DNA of 64,000 nucleotides, taken from NCBI RefSeq assembly GCF_003665435.1, contig NZ_CP023407.1, positions 2,108,001-2,172,000 of the forward strand. Direction: 5' to 3'. The DNA is from Streptomyces fungicidicus. GTDB taxonomy: Bacteria > Actinomycetota > Actinomycetes > Streptomycetales > Streptomycetaceae. Each line of letters begins with the position of its first letter. Position 1 is the first letter of the stretch. A program made the translations under genes and the position numbers. The notes below the pieces were generated by a model. It had not been told where the DNA came from, did no database searches, and saw only the letters and a list, made by a program, of their open reading frames with translations. This document shows, piece after piece, positions 33,406 through 41,068 of the stretch.

Positions 33406-34005
33406 GTGTTCCGTAGCCGTGCCAAGGAAGAGAAGGCATCCGCCGCCGACAAGGCGACGGTGACCGACTCCAAGCAGACCCGTCACCCGGAGGCCCCGAA
33501 GGGCCGCCCCACACCCAAGCGCAGCGTGGCCCAGACGCAGCGCCGCAGCGTCGCCAACACGTCGATGTCGCGCAAGGACGCCGCCAAGCGGCAGCGCGAG
33601 GATCGCCGTGCCGCGCTGGAGCGCCAGCGCCAGGCGCTGGCCAGCGGCGACGAGCGCTACCTGCCCGCCCGTGACAAGGGGCCGGTGCGCAGGTTCGCGC
33701 GCGACTACGTGGACTCCCGGTTCAACATCGCGGAGTACTTCCTGCCGATGGCAGTGATCATCCTGGTGCTCAGCATGATCCAGGTGCCGCAGCTGCAGAA
33801 CGCCGCGCTGCTGCTGTGGCTCGTGGTGATCGTGATGATCGTGCTCGACTCGATCGTCACCGGTTTCCGGCTGAAGAAGCGGCTGGCCGAGCGCTTCCCG
33901 GGCGACAGCCGGCGCGGCGCGGTGGCGTACGCGCTGATGCGCACGCTCCAGATGCGCCGGCTGCGGCTGCCCAAGCCCCAGGTCAAGCGCGGGGAGCGGC
34001 CCTGA
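33406..34005 (+). CDS. DUF3043 membrane protein
   Basis: A 199-residue protein of the actinobacterial DUF3043 family. A long basic, charged cytoplasmic N-terminus (about 110 residues, including RSVAQTQRRSVANTSMSRKDAAKRQRED) precedes two closely spaced membrane helices (about 120-165) and a basic C-terminus. GTG at 33406 is used because TACCCT eight bases upstream fits a leaderless promoter and because family members begin VFRSRAKEE. Function unknown; the basic tail may bind nucleic acid or acidic lipids. Its stop overlaps the next gene's start (CTGA). Confidence 0.8.
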   Translation: MFRSRAKEEKASAADKATVTDSKQTRHPEAPKGRPTPKRSVAQTQRRSVANTSMSRKDAAKRQREDRRAALERQRQALASGDERYLPARDKGPVRRFARDYVDSRFNIAEYFLPMAVIILVLSMIQVPQLQNAALLLWLVVIVMIVLDSIVTGFRLKKRLAERFPGDSRRGAVAYALMRTLQMRRLRLPKPQVKRGERP

Positions 34006-34736
34006 GCGCCACGCTCAGCGGGCTCAGTGGACTCTCCGGGCTGCGTGACGTCGTCCGGCAGGAGCTGGTGGCCCGCCAGCTGGAGGAACAGATAGCGGGG
34101 CGCTTCGCGGTCGGGCGACGGCTGCGGGTGCTCGATGTGGGCATGGGCCGGGGCGCGCAGGCGCTCCGGCTGGCCCGGGCCGGTCACCAGGTGACCGGCG
34201 TCGAACAGGACGCCGCGATGCTCGCGTCCGCGCGGGAGGCCCTCGCCGGGGAACCGGAGGGCATCCGGGAGCGGATGCGGGTCGTCGAGGGCGACGGCCG
34301 GGACACCGGTGTGCACTTCCTGCCCGGCAGCTTCGACGTGGTGCTCTGTCATGGCGTGCTCATGAACGTCGAGGAGCCGGACGCGCTGCTGGCGGGGCTG
34401 GCCCGGATGCTGGCGCCCGGCGGGCTGCTGTCGCTGCTGGTGCCCAACGGGGACGCGCGGGCGATGCGGGCAGGGCTGAGCGGCGACTGGGCGGGGGCGC
34501 TGGCCGGCTTCGAGACGGGGCCGTACCGGCTGCGGAAGCTGACGGCGACTCTGGCGGGGATCGGGGCGCCGCTGCACACCTGGTACGGCGTGCGGGTGTT
34601 CACGGACACCGCGGCGGCGGAGGCGGCGGTGCCGGACGATCCGGAGACGCTGCTGCTGGTGGAGGAACGGGCCGGCCGCACGGACCCCTACCGGGGGGTG
34701 GCGGCGTTGCTGCACCTGTGCGGGTACCGGGGCTGA
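34002..34736 (+). CDS. Class I SAM-dependent methyltransferase, probable CTG start
   Basis: A 244-residue methyltransferase. Motif I is LRVLDVGMGRGAQALRLA, followed by VTGVEQDAAML, GDGRDTGVHFLPGSFDVVLCHGVLM and LARMLAPGGLLSLL, a complete SAM-binding fold. Substrate unknown. There is no ATG or GTG near the expected N-terminus. A CTG at 34002 overlaps the previous stop (CTGA) and has GGGGAG at 33991-33996, five bases upstream, so it is the best-supported start; the next candidate, GTG at 34068, would remove about 22 conserved-looking residues and has a poorly spaced site. It is translationally coupled to the DUF3043 gene. Confidence 0.82.
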   Translation: MSATLSGLSGLSGLRDVVRQELVARQLEEQIAGRFAVGRRLRVLDVGMGRGAQALRLARAGHQVTGVEQDAAMLASAREALAGEPEGIRERMRVVEGDGRDTGVHFLPGSFDVVLCHGVLMNVEEPDALLAGLARMLAPGGLLSLLVPNGDARAMRAGLSGDWAGALAGFETGPYRLRKLTATLAGIGAPLHTWYGVRVFTDTAAAEAAVPDDPETLLLVEERAGRTDPYRGVAALLHLCGYRG

Positions 34737-34742
34737 GTTTTC

Positions 34743-34800
34743 CTCGCCCCCGCCGCCCCTTCCCGTCCCGTCCCCGAGGGGCGCTGCCCCTTGGACCCCG
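34743..34800 (+). repeat. 3' repeat cassette B, degenerate copy
   Basis: A GC-rich segment starting 7 bases past the methyltransferase stop, containing CCCCCGCCGCCCCTTCCCGT, then CCCGTCCCC and an imperfect hairpin. Near-identical cassettes follow two other plus-strand genes at 48331-48390 and 52461-52521. In those copies the hairpin is the exact CCGGGGGC-TTC-GCCCCCGG. Confidence 0.8.
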
Positions 34801-34823
34801 ATGTGCGGGTGGGTGGGGGCTGG

Positions 34824-34869
34824 TCGCGCGGTTCCCCGCGCCCCTGGAGGGGCGCGGGGAACCGCGCGA
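34824..34869. terminator. 46-bp near-perfect palindrome built from two inverted repeat cores
   Basis: Left arm 34824-34845 and right arm 34848-34869 are exact inverse copies of 22 bp around a GG centre. Each arm is the GGGGCGCGGGGAAC-type core seen elsewhere in the window, here with CCGCGC in place of CTGCGC. It lies between the stops of two convergent genes and should act as a bidirectional terminator. Confidence 0.78.
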
Positions 34870-34878
34870 CACCCTGAG

Positions 34879-35091
34879 TTACGCCTCTTCGGCGTGGAGG
34901 CTCATCGGGCCGTAGATCTCCGTGGTGTCCTCCAGCAGCCGCACCTGGTCGGCGCCGCCCTCCGTGAGAGCCTTCCAGTGCTCCCCGATCCAGGACTCGG
35001 CGTCCCCCTGTGTGGGGAACTCCTCCGGCGGCACCGCGGGCTCGACCTGAGTCCCGTCGGCCTTCTCGAACCGCCACGTCCATGCCGCCAT
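34879..35091 (-). CDS. Small conserved hypothetical protein
   Basis: A 70-residue acidic protein: MAAWTWRFEKADGT... with ESWIGEHWKALTEGGADQVRLLED. It has an alternating strand-helix-strand look with several Trp and no Cys or membrane segment. I recall similar short proteins throughout Streptomyces without a known role. It is divergent from the cobU fusion gene (84 bp between starts) and converges on the methyltransferase gene across the 46-bp palindrome. Confidence 0.65.
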   Translation of the reverse strand: MAAWTWRFEKADGTQVEPAVPPEEFPTQGDAESWIGEHWKALTEGGADQVRLLEDTTEIYGPMSLHAEEA

Positions 35092-35175
35092 GTACGCCTC
35101 CCAAGAGTGTGATCACACCGGACCCAAAGCCTAGTCGGACGGGCAGCCGGCGTGGGGACGGGTGAAAATCGGGGC

Positions 35176-36375
35176 GTGGAACTCACTCTGCTCGGCACCG
35201 GTGCCCCGGCGGGCCTCCCCCGCCCCGACTGTCCCTGCGCCGCGTGCGCGTCCGCGCTGGGCGCGGACGCGCGGGCGGCCACCTCGCTGCTCGTGGACGG
35301 GGCGCTGCTGCTCGACCTCACGCCGGGCGCGGCGTTCGCCGCCGCCCGCGCGGGCCGTTCGCTGGGCGGCGTACGCCAGGTGCTGCTGTCGCATCCGCAC
35401 GACGGCCCCGCGGTCGAGGTGCCGGCCGGGCTGCCGCAGCCGGGACGGGTGCCCGACGGGCGGGAGTTGGCGCTGCTGACGGGGCATCGGGTGCGGGCGG
35501 TGGCACTGGACGCGCCGGGCACCGGGTACGCGGTGACCGGTCCGGACGGGCACCGGCTGCTGTATCTGCCGCCGGGCGGCGCGCCGGCCGGACTGGAGGA
35601 GCCCGCCGAGCAGTACGCCATGGTGCTGCTGGACGTCGTGGGGCGGCCGGACGCGCTGGCGCGGCTGCGGGAGGTGGGAGCGGTCGGCCCGACCACGGAC
35701 GTCGTCGCCGTCCACCTCGACCACGACGTGCCGCAGGGCGGGGAGTTGCGGCGCCGGCTCGCGGCGGCCGGCGCGCGGGCCGTGCCGGACGGGGCCACGC
35801 TGGAGGTGGGCGCCTACGAGGACGTGCCCGACGTGCCGCGGCGGGCCCTGGTGCTGGGCGGGGCGCGTTCGGGCAAGTCGGTGGAGGCGGAGCGGCGGCT
35901 CGAGTCGTTCCCTGAGGTGCTGTACGTGGCGACCGGAGGGTCGCGCAACGGGGACACCGAGTGGGCGGCGCGGGTGTCGCTCCATCAGGAACGGCGGCCG
36001 GGTTCGTGGCGGACCGTGGAGACCTGCGACCTGGTGCCGCTGCTGAAGGACGACGGGCCGCCGCTGCTGATCGACTGTCTGTCGCTGTGGCTGACGGACG
36101 CGATGGACGCCGTGGGGGCGTGGGACGACGCGGAGTGGGCCGACGGCGGGGAGCGGGCGCTGCGGGACCGGGTGCGGGAGCTGACGGACGCGGTGCGCGA
36201 GACCCGGCGGTCGCTGGTCGCGGTGTCCAACGAGGTCGGCTCGGGCATCGTGCCCGCCACCGCGTCCGGCCGCCGCTACCGGGACGAGCTCGGGCGGCTG
36301 AACGCGGCGTTCGCGCGGGAGTGCGAGCAGGTGCTGCTGGTGGTGGCCGGGCAGGCGGTCGTCCTCCGGGGGTGA
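35176..36375 (+). CDS. cobU: CobU (adenosylcobinamide kinase/guanylyltransferase) with N-terminal MBL-like domain
   Basis: A 399-residue fusion. The C-terminal 175 residues are CobU: P-loop GGARSGKS (residues 228-235), SLHQERRPGSW with the likely guanylated His, DCLSLWLTDAM and SNEVGSGIVPATASGRRYRDELG. It phosphorylates adenosylcobinamide and then transfers GMP, preparing the nucleotide loop of cobalamin. Residues 1-215 resemble a metallo-beta-lactamase fold of the PhnP type (ELTLLGTGAPAGLPRPDCPCAACA), but the metal motif is degenerate (SHPHDGPAVE, lacking the full HxHxDH). That domain may have lost catalysis. GTG at 35176 gives the natural first strand. Confidence 0.9.
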   Translation: MELTLLGTGAPAGLPRPDCPCAACASALGADARAATSLLVDGALLLDLTPGAAFAAARAGRSLGGVRQVLLSHPHDGPAVEVPAGLPQPGRVPDGRELALLTGHRVRAVALDAPGTGYAVTGPDGHRLLYLPPGGAPAGLEEPAEQYAMVLLDVVGRPDALARLREVGAVGPTTDVVAVHLDHDVPQGGELRRRLAAAGARAVPDGATLEVGAYEDVPDVPRRALVLGGARSGKSVEAERRLESFPEVLYVATGGSRNGDTEWAARVSLHQERRPGSWRTVETCDLVPLLKDDGPPLLIDCLSLWLTDAMDAVGAWDDAEWADGGERALRDRVRELTDAVRETRRSLVAVSNEVGSGIVPATASGRRYRDELGRLNAAFARECEQVLLVVAGQAVVLRG

Positions 36376-36408
36376 GAACCCGCGGGGGCGACGCGCCGCC
36401 CGGGGCGG

Positions 36409-37458
36409 TCAGCCCTTCGGCTTCCGCGCGATGATCCGGTACGCGTTGGCGAACGGGGTGTGCCGCAGCAGGGGCGCGAGGGCGAGGTCCGTCACCGCGG
36501 CCGCGACCACCAGCGGGGTGCCCGCGCGCAGCAGCACCGTGCGCAGGTGCCGCTGGAACGGGGCGGGCGGGATGGCGCGCCACGGGGTGTCCGGGGCCGG
36601 CAGGGCGTGGGAGAGGGCGAGGGCGGTCAGGCCGGCCAGGTCGTGCGGTACGTGCGCGGCGCGGCGCCCGGCGGTGACGAGCGCGCAGCCGCGTCCCTCG
36701 AGCTCCGCGCGGAGGTTGCGCGGGGGCAGCAGGTGCAGCCGGCGGGGCTGGTCGTAGGGCAGCCACCAGCGGCCGAACAGGGCGGCGAACGCGCAGCGCG
36801 GATCCAGGGTCTCGACGAGCAGATGGCCGCCGGGGCGCAGCGCGTCGAGGGCCGCGTGGAGTTCCGCGCGCGGGTCGGTGGTGTGCTCCAGGTGGTACAG
36901 GAGGCTGACCACGTCGTAGCGGCCGGCCAGTCCTGCCATGACCCGGGGGTCGGTCAGCGGCCCGATGTGGGCCTCCTCGACCCGGCCGAGCGCGCGGGCG
37001 CGTTCGACGCGCGCGGTGAGGTCGGTGCCGTCGAACGAGGTGTACGGGAAGAACTCCCGGGCGGTCAGCGGGAACCGGGCGAGTCCGGTGCCGACGTCGA
37101 GCCAGCTCTCCGGTTCGCCGAAGGCGAGCATCGCGCGGGCGGCGCCCCGGCGGCGGTGCCGGGCGGCGTGCAGGGCCAGGACGCGTTCGGTGGCGGGGTC
37201 GCGGGGGGCGCCGCGCACGGCCCGCCGGTAGAAGGCGAGGCCCTCGGCGGTGAGGCGCGGGTTCTGGAAGGTGTGGCCGCAGTCCCGGCACTCGTCGACG
37301 GTGAACAGGCCCGGCCGGTGCCGGCGCAGGTCGCCGGTTCTCAGCCGGTTGCGCAGCCGCACGGAACCGCACCAGGGGCAGTCGGGGCGGCGCGGCTCGT
37401 GGACGCGGGCGGAGCCGTGGGGGGCGGGGATCGCGGGGGCTGGGTCGGTTGCGGACAC
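36409..37458 (-). CDS. Zinc-ribbon class I methyltransferase
   Basis: A 349-residue protein. GTG at 37458 is supported by GGGAG upstream. Residues 25-65 hold two Cys pairs (CPWCG and CRDCG), a zinc ribbon common in methyltransferases of sugar, polyketide and cell-surface pathways. The methyltransferase core follows: WLDVGTGLARFPLTAREFF, YDVVSLLYHLEHTTDP and LRPGGHLLVETLDP. A C-terminal region with hydrophobic stretches (about 285-340) could contact the membrane. It interrupts the cobU-cobT order on the opposite strand, so a role in cobalamin synthesis is uncertain. Its substrate is unknown. Confidence 0.78.
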   Translation of the reverse strand: MSATDPAPAIPAPHGSARVHEPRRPDCPWCGSVRLRNRLRTGDLRRHRPGLFTVDECRDCGHTFQNPRLTAEGLAFYRRAVRGAPRDPATERVLALHAARHRRRGAARAMLAFGEPESWLDVGTGLARFPLTAREFFPYTSFDGTDLTARVERARALGRVEEAHIGPLTDPRVMAGLAGRYDVVSLLYHLEHTTDPRAELHAALDALRPGGHLLVETLDPRCAFAALFGRWWLPYDQPRRLHLLPPRNLRAELEGRGCALVTAGRRAAHVPHDLAGLTALALSHALPAPDTPWRAIPPAPFQRHLRTVLLRAGTPLVVAAAVTDLALAPLLRHTPFANAYRIIARKPKG

Positions 37459-37654
37459 GGGCGGCTCCCGGCGTGAGGGCGTACGGCGCGCGGGAGGGCG
37501 ACGTACGGGACGGGTCGGACGGACGGACCGATGTCCGGCGATACACGGCGAAACGTTACGGAGCGGAGGGCGCTGTGGGGTGGACCGGCACCGGGGTGGC
37601 GTGGTGCCGGACGGCGGGACGTCGCGTTCGACCGGGGCCGGTACTGTTCGGCGA

Positions 37655-38713
37655 ATGAGCTCGCTTAATCTCGACGACTTCACCGATCTGATCGAGCGTC
37701 CGGACGGCGGGGTGCGCCGTGACGCGGAGGCGCGCCGGGAGCGCCAGATCGTGCCGCCCGGATCGCTGGGCCGCCTGGACGACCTGGGTGAGTGGCTGGC
37801 GGCGGCGCAGTCCGCGGTGCCGGTGCGGCCGATCGAACGGCCGCGGGTCGTGCTGTTCGCCGGCGATCACGGGATCGCCGGGCTGGGCGTCTCCGCCCGG
37901 GAGGCGGGCAGCGCCGCCGCGCTGGTGCGGGAGGTGCTGGAGGGCGGCCGTCCGGTCTCCGTGCTCGCCCGCCGGCAGGGGGTGCCGGTGCGGGTGGTCG
38001 ACATGTCCCTGGACTGCGACCCGGAGTCGCTCCCCGAGGACGTCGTACGGCACCGGGTGCGGCGGGGCAGCGGGCGCATCGACATCGAGGACGCGCTGAG
38101 CGCGGAGGAGGCCGAGGCGGCCTTCCGCGCGGGGATGGCCGTGGCCGACGAGGAGGCCGACTCCGGTACGGACCTGGTGGTGCTCGGTGATGTGAGCGTG
38201 GGCGGGACGACCGCGGCGGGCGTGCTGGTGGCGGCGCTGTGCGGCACGGACGCGTCGGTGGTGACCGGGCGCGGGGGGCAGGCGATCGACGACCTGGCCT
38301 GGATGCGCAAGTGCGCGGCGATCCGTGACGCGCTGCGGCGGGCGCGGCCGGTGCTGGGCGATCAGCTGCGGCTGCTGGCGACGGTCGGCGGGGCCGACCT
38401 CACCGCGATGACGGGCTTCCTGCTGCAGGCGGCGGTGCGGAAGCTGCCGGTGGTGCTGGACGGGGTCGTGACGGCGGCGTGCGCGCTGGTGGCGCAGCGG
38501 GTGGCGTTCCGGGCGCCGGACTGGTGGGTGGCGGCGCACTCGAGCGGGGAGCCGGGCCAGGCGAAGGCGCTGGACCGGATGGCGCTGGATCCCGTGCTGT
38601 CGCACGGTGTCACGGTCGGGGAGGCGGCGGGCGGTCTGCTGGCGCTGCCCCTGATCCAGGCCGCGGCGGCCCTGGCGGCGGAGCTCCCGGAGACTCCCGC
38701 GAAGCCGGAGTGA
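37655..38713 (+). CDS. cobT: Nicotinate-nucleotide--dimethylbenzimidazole phosphoribosyltransferase
   Basis: A 352-residue enzyme that makes alpha-ribazole phosphate, the lower-ligand precursor of cobalamin, from dimethylbenzimidazole and nicotinate mononucleotide. Motifs: PPGSLGRLDDL, VLFAGDHGIAGLGVSA, GDVSVGGTTAAGVLVAAL, GRGGQAIDDL and the catalytic Glu region VTVGEAAGGLLALPL. TACTGT at 37642-37647 lies seven bases before the ATG with no Shine-Dalgarno, so the mRNA may be leaderless. With cobU upstream and cobS downstream it forms the nucleotide-loop assembly set. No cobalamin riboswitch is seen ahead of it. Confidence 0.94.
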   Translation: MSSLNLDDFTDLIERPDGGVRRDAEARRERQIVPPGSLGRLDDLGEWLAAAQSAVPVRPIERPRVVLFAGDHGIAGLGVSAREAGSAAALVREVLEGGRPVSVLARRQGVPVRVVDMSLDCDPESLPEDVVRHRVRRGSGRIDIEDALSAEEAEAAFRAGMAVADEEADSGTDLVVLGDVSVGGTTAAGVLVAALCGTDASVVTGRGGQAIDDLAWMRKCAAIRDALRRARPVLGDQLRLLATVGGADLTAMTGFLLQAAVRKLPVVLDGVVTAACALVAQRVAFRAPDWWVAAHSSGEPGQAKALDRMALDPVLSHGVTVGEAAGGLLALPLIQAAAALAAELPETPAKPE

Positions 38714-38720
38714 CCTACCC

Positions 38721-38738
38721 CGGGGGCCGCGGCCCCCG
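38721..38738. terminator. Palindromic terminator between cobT and a membrane-protein gene
   Basis: CGGGGGCC-GC-GGCCCCCG is an 18-bp perfect palindrome 8 bases past the cobT stop. A partial copy of the GGGGCGCGGGG repeat core follows at 38773-38782, near the stop of the convergent gene. Confidence 0.6.
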
Positions 38739-38768
38739 ACCCCCGTACGCGTGGCGCCCCGCTTCCCC

Positions 38769-39518
38769 TCAGGGGCGCGGGGTCGGATCCGGTCTGCCGC
38801 CGAGCCAGTTCTCGACCGTACGCCGGGGACCGGACCAGCGGCGGTCGTGCCGGTAGGCGCGCAGGAAGGACCGCGCCCGGGCCCGCGGCCGCCGCCGGTA
38901 GAAGCGCCTGGCCCACGGCGAGTCCGGCCGCGCCAGCCGCACCGAGCCGATCAGGGCGATCACGGGGATGACGACGCCGAAGACGGCGGTGCGCGCCTTG
39001 CCCTTGCTGAGGGCGATCAGCGCGAACAGGAAGTTCGCGCCGATGCTCGCCGCGGCGCCCGCTCGGTTCTGCAGCTCGTCCTGCGAGAGGTCGTTGACGC
39101 CGAACGGCGCGAACCCGGCGAGCAGCAGGCCGACCAGCGCCGCGGTGAGGACGACCGCCTCGACGCTCTTGCGGCCGGCCTCGGTCCAGTACACGTCGTC
39201 GAGGTGCAGGACGAGCGCGAACTCGTCCAGCACCAGCCCCGCGCCCACGCCGAACACCACCGCGGCGATGGCCGGCCACGCCCCTTCCTCGCCGCTCGCC
39301 ACCGCGCCGAAGCCGCCGACGACCGTGAGGACGACGCCGGGCACCACGTGGTGGATGTGCAGTTCGCCCGACGTGACGTTGCCGAAGGGTCCCTTGCCGG
39401 CCCGGATCAGACGGGTGATGGCCCGGGTGACCAGGAAGGTGAGGACGAAGGCGGCGAGCGCGAGGAGCAGCGGCAGTTTGCCCGGCTCGATGATGTTCCG
39501 GTCCAGCCAATGTCCCAT
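38769..39518 (-). CDS. Polytopic membrane protein, function unknown
   Basis: A 249-residue protein with about six membrane helices. It opens with MGHWLDRNIIEPGKLPLLLALA. Conserved-looking polar motifs sit in or near the membrane: SGELHIHHVVPGVVL and DEFALVLHLDDVYW, rich in His and Asp, suggesting metal binding or catalysis. The C-terminus is strongly basic. I recall it as a conserved Streptomyces integral membrane protein without a known role. It is embedded among cobalamin genes but on the opposite strand, divergent from cobS. Confidence 0.75.
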   Translation of the reverse strand: MGHWLDRNIIEPGKLPLLLALAAFVLTFLVTRAITRLIRAGKGPFGNVTSGELHIHHVVPGVVLTVVGGFGAVASGEEGAWPAIAAVVFGVGAGLVLDEFALVLHLDDVYWTEAGRKSVEAVVLTAALVGLLLAGFAPFGVNDLSQDELQNRAGAAASIGANFLFALIALSKGKARTAVFGVVIPVIALIGSVRLARPDSPWARRFYRRRPRARARSFLRAYRHDRRWSGPRRTVENWLGGRPDPTPRP

Positions 39519-39566
39519 ATGCGCACTTTATCCACGGTGGCCGCGGGCGCCCCGGTGACCGCCGGG

Positions 39567-39572
39567 TAATCT
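39567..39572 (+). promoter_or_regulatory. -10 element of a probable leaderless cobS promoter
   Basis: TAATCT lies exactly six bases before the cobS GTG, so transcription would start at or next to the start codon. No Shine-Dalgarno is present. Similar arrangements: TACTGT before cobT (37642-37647) and TAGACT before the DUF4191 gene (63435-63440). Confidence 0.5.
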
Positions 39573-39578
39573 GCGCCG

Positions 39579-40379
39579 GTGCCCGCACCCTCCCCCGGCT
39601 CCGCCGCCTCCCCCTCCGACGGCCTCCGCTTCGCCTTCGGCACGCTCACCGCGCTCCCGGTCCGGGTCGCCCGCTGGGACCGTCCGGCCGCGCGCGCGGG
39701 GATGCTGTGCGCCCCGGTGGCCGGGCTGGCGGTCGGCGCCCTGGCCGCCGCCGTGGGCCTCCTGCTGCTGCTCCTCGGCGCGGGCGCGCTCCTCGCCGCC
39801 GTCGCCACGGTCGCCGTGCCGGCCGCGCTGACCCGGGGGCTGCATCTCGACGGGCTCGCCGACACCGCGGACGGGCTCGGCAGCGCCAAGCCCGCCGGGG
39901 ACGCGCTGCGGATCATGAAGCAGTCGGACATCGGGCCCTTCGGGGTGCTCACGCTCGTCCTGGTGCTGCTCGCCCAGACCGCCGCGCTGGCACAGGCGTA
40001 CGGCGGCTCCTGGGCCAGGGGCGCGCTCGCCGCCGTCGTGGCGGCGGTCGTGGCGCGGCTGGCGCTCACCCTGGCCGCCCGCGCCGGTGTGCCGCCCGCC
40101 CGCCCTGAGGGGCTGGGCGCGGCGGTCGCGGGAGTGGTGCCGGCGGCGGGCGCGACGGTCGCCGCGCTCGTGGTCGCCGGGCTCGCGGCGGCCGGGGCCG
40201 CGCCCCTGGGGGCGTACGACGCCGTGCGTGCCGTCGTCGCGGTGGCGCTGGCCCTGGCCGTCGCCGAACTGCTGCTGCGGCACTGTGTCCGCCGCTTCGG
40301 CGGGGTCACCGGCGACGTGTTCGGCGGGCTCGCGGAGACGGCGGCGACGACCGCGCTCGTCGTCATGTCACTGAGCTGA
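39579..40379 (+). CDS. cobS: Adenosylcobinamide-GDP ribazoletransferase (cobalamin synthase)
   Basis: A 266-residue membrane enzyme that joins adenosylcobinamide-GDP to alpha-ribazole to give adenosylcobalamin. The catalytic region is LHLDGLADTADGLGS followed by RIMKQSDIGPFGVL, with the Asp residues expected to bind metal and GDP. Six or more hydrophobic Ala/Val/Leu-rich helices follow. The GTG start at 39579 has no Shine-Dalgarno; TAATCT six bases upstream suggests a leaderless transcript. It completes the cobU-cobT-cobS set. Confidence 0.93.
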   Translation: MPAPSPGSAASPSDGLRFAFGTLTALPVRVARWDRPAARAGMLCAPVAGLAVGALAAAVGLLLLLLGAGALLAAVATVAVPAALTRGLHLDGLADTADGLGSAKPAGDALRIMKQSDIGPFGVLTLVLVLLAQTAALAQAYGGSWARGALAAVVAAVVARLALTLAARAGVPPARPEGLGAAVAGVVPAAGATVAALVVAGLAAAGAAPLGAYDAVRAVVAVALALAVAELLLRHCVRRFGGVTGDVFGGLAETAATTALVVMSLS

Positions 40380-40462
40380 AACGATCACCGGGCGGCCCTG
40401 CGGCCGCACCGCCCCCACCGCTAGCCTGAGGCGCCGAACGGACGACACAACGGGGGACGTTG

Positions 40463-41068
40463 ATGCAGGCTTTCCGTCGGGCCACGGCCTGGTTCATCGA
40501 TTTCGCACTGGTGCTGGCGCTCGCCTCGGCGCTCGCGGTGCTCACCTTCAACCGGATATCCGCACTCGTCACGGACGTGCCCGAACTCGCCACCCGCGGC
40601 GGCTTCGACCTGCTGACCTCGCGCGGTGACGTGCTCGGGGCCTCCGGGGACTTCGGCACGTCGCTCTGGAACAAGTCGGTGCTCTACGTCGAGCAGGCCT
40701 TCGTGCTGCTGGTCGTCGTCACCTTCCTCTACCAGTGGGCGTGCCTGACCCTGCTCGGGCGGACCATCGGCAAGGGACTGACCGGCCTGCGGATCACCCC
40801 GCGCGGGCCCGGCGCGGCGGCGCGCCGGGCGGCGGTCACCACGGCCGCGGACGTCGCCGTCTACGCCGTGGCCTGCGTCCTGCTGGTGGAGGGGGAGTTC
40901 GCGCTGTCCGTGCTGGTGTGGGCGGCGGCGGTGACCCTGTTCCTGGTCAACGCGCTGCCCGTGCTGGGGCCCCGCCGCCGGTCCCTCGCCGACCGGCTCT
41001 CGGGTACCGCGGTGACCGGTCTGGGCCTCAGCACGCCCGACGCCACGCGTCCAGCTCGTACTTCTTGA
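40463..41068 (+). CDS. RDD-family membrane protein
   Basis: A 201-residue membrane protein with about four to five hydrophobic segments. RDD hallmarks are seen: RATAWFIDFALVL at the N-terminus (the Arg/Asp positions), LLGRTIGKGLTGLRI in the middle and RSLADRLSGT at the end. The function of this family is not settled; some members transport small solutes. ATG at 40463 follows CGGGGGA. Its last 41 bases overlap the 3' end of the convergent GH114 gene, an unusual arrangement here. Confidence 0.82.
   Translation: MQAFRRATAWFIDFALVLALASALAVLTFNRISALVTDVPELATRGGFDLLTSRGDVLGASGDFGTSLWNKSVLYVEQAFVLLVVVTFLYQWACLTLLGRTIGKGLTGLRITPRGPGAAARRAAVTTAADVAVYAVACVLLVEGEFALSVLVWAAAVTLFLVNALPVLGPRRRSLADRLSGTAVTGLGLSTPDATRPARTS

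Noticed and set aside
37459..37654. A cobalamin riboswitch upstream of cobT
   Set aside because: No B12-box-like segment or suitable helix set can be seen here or ahead of cobU or cobS.
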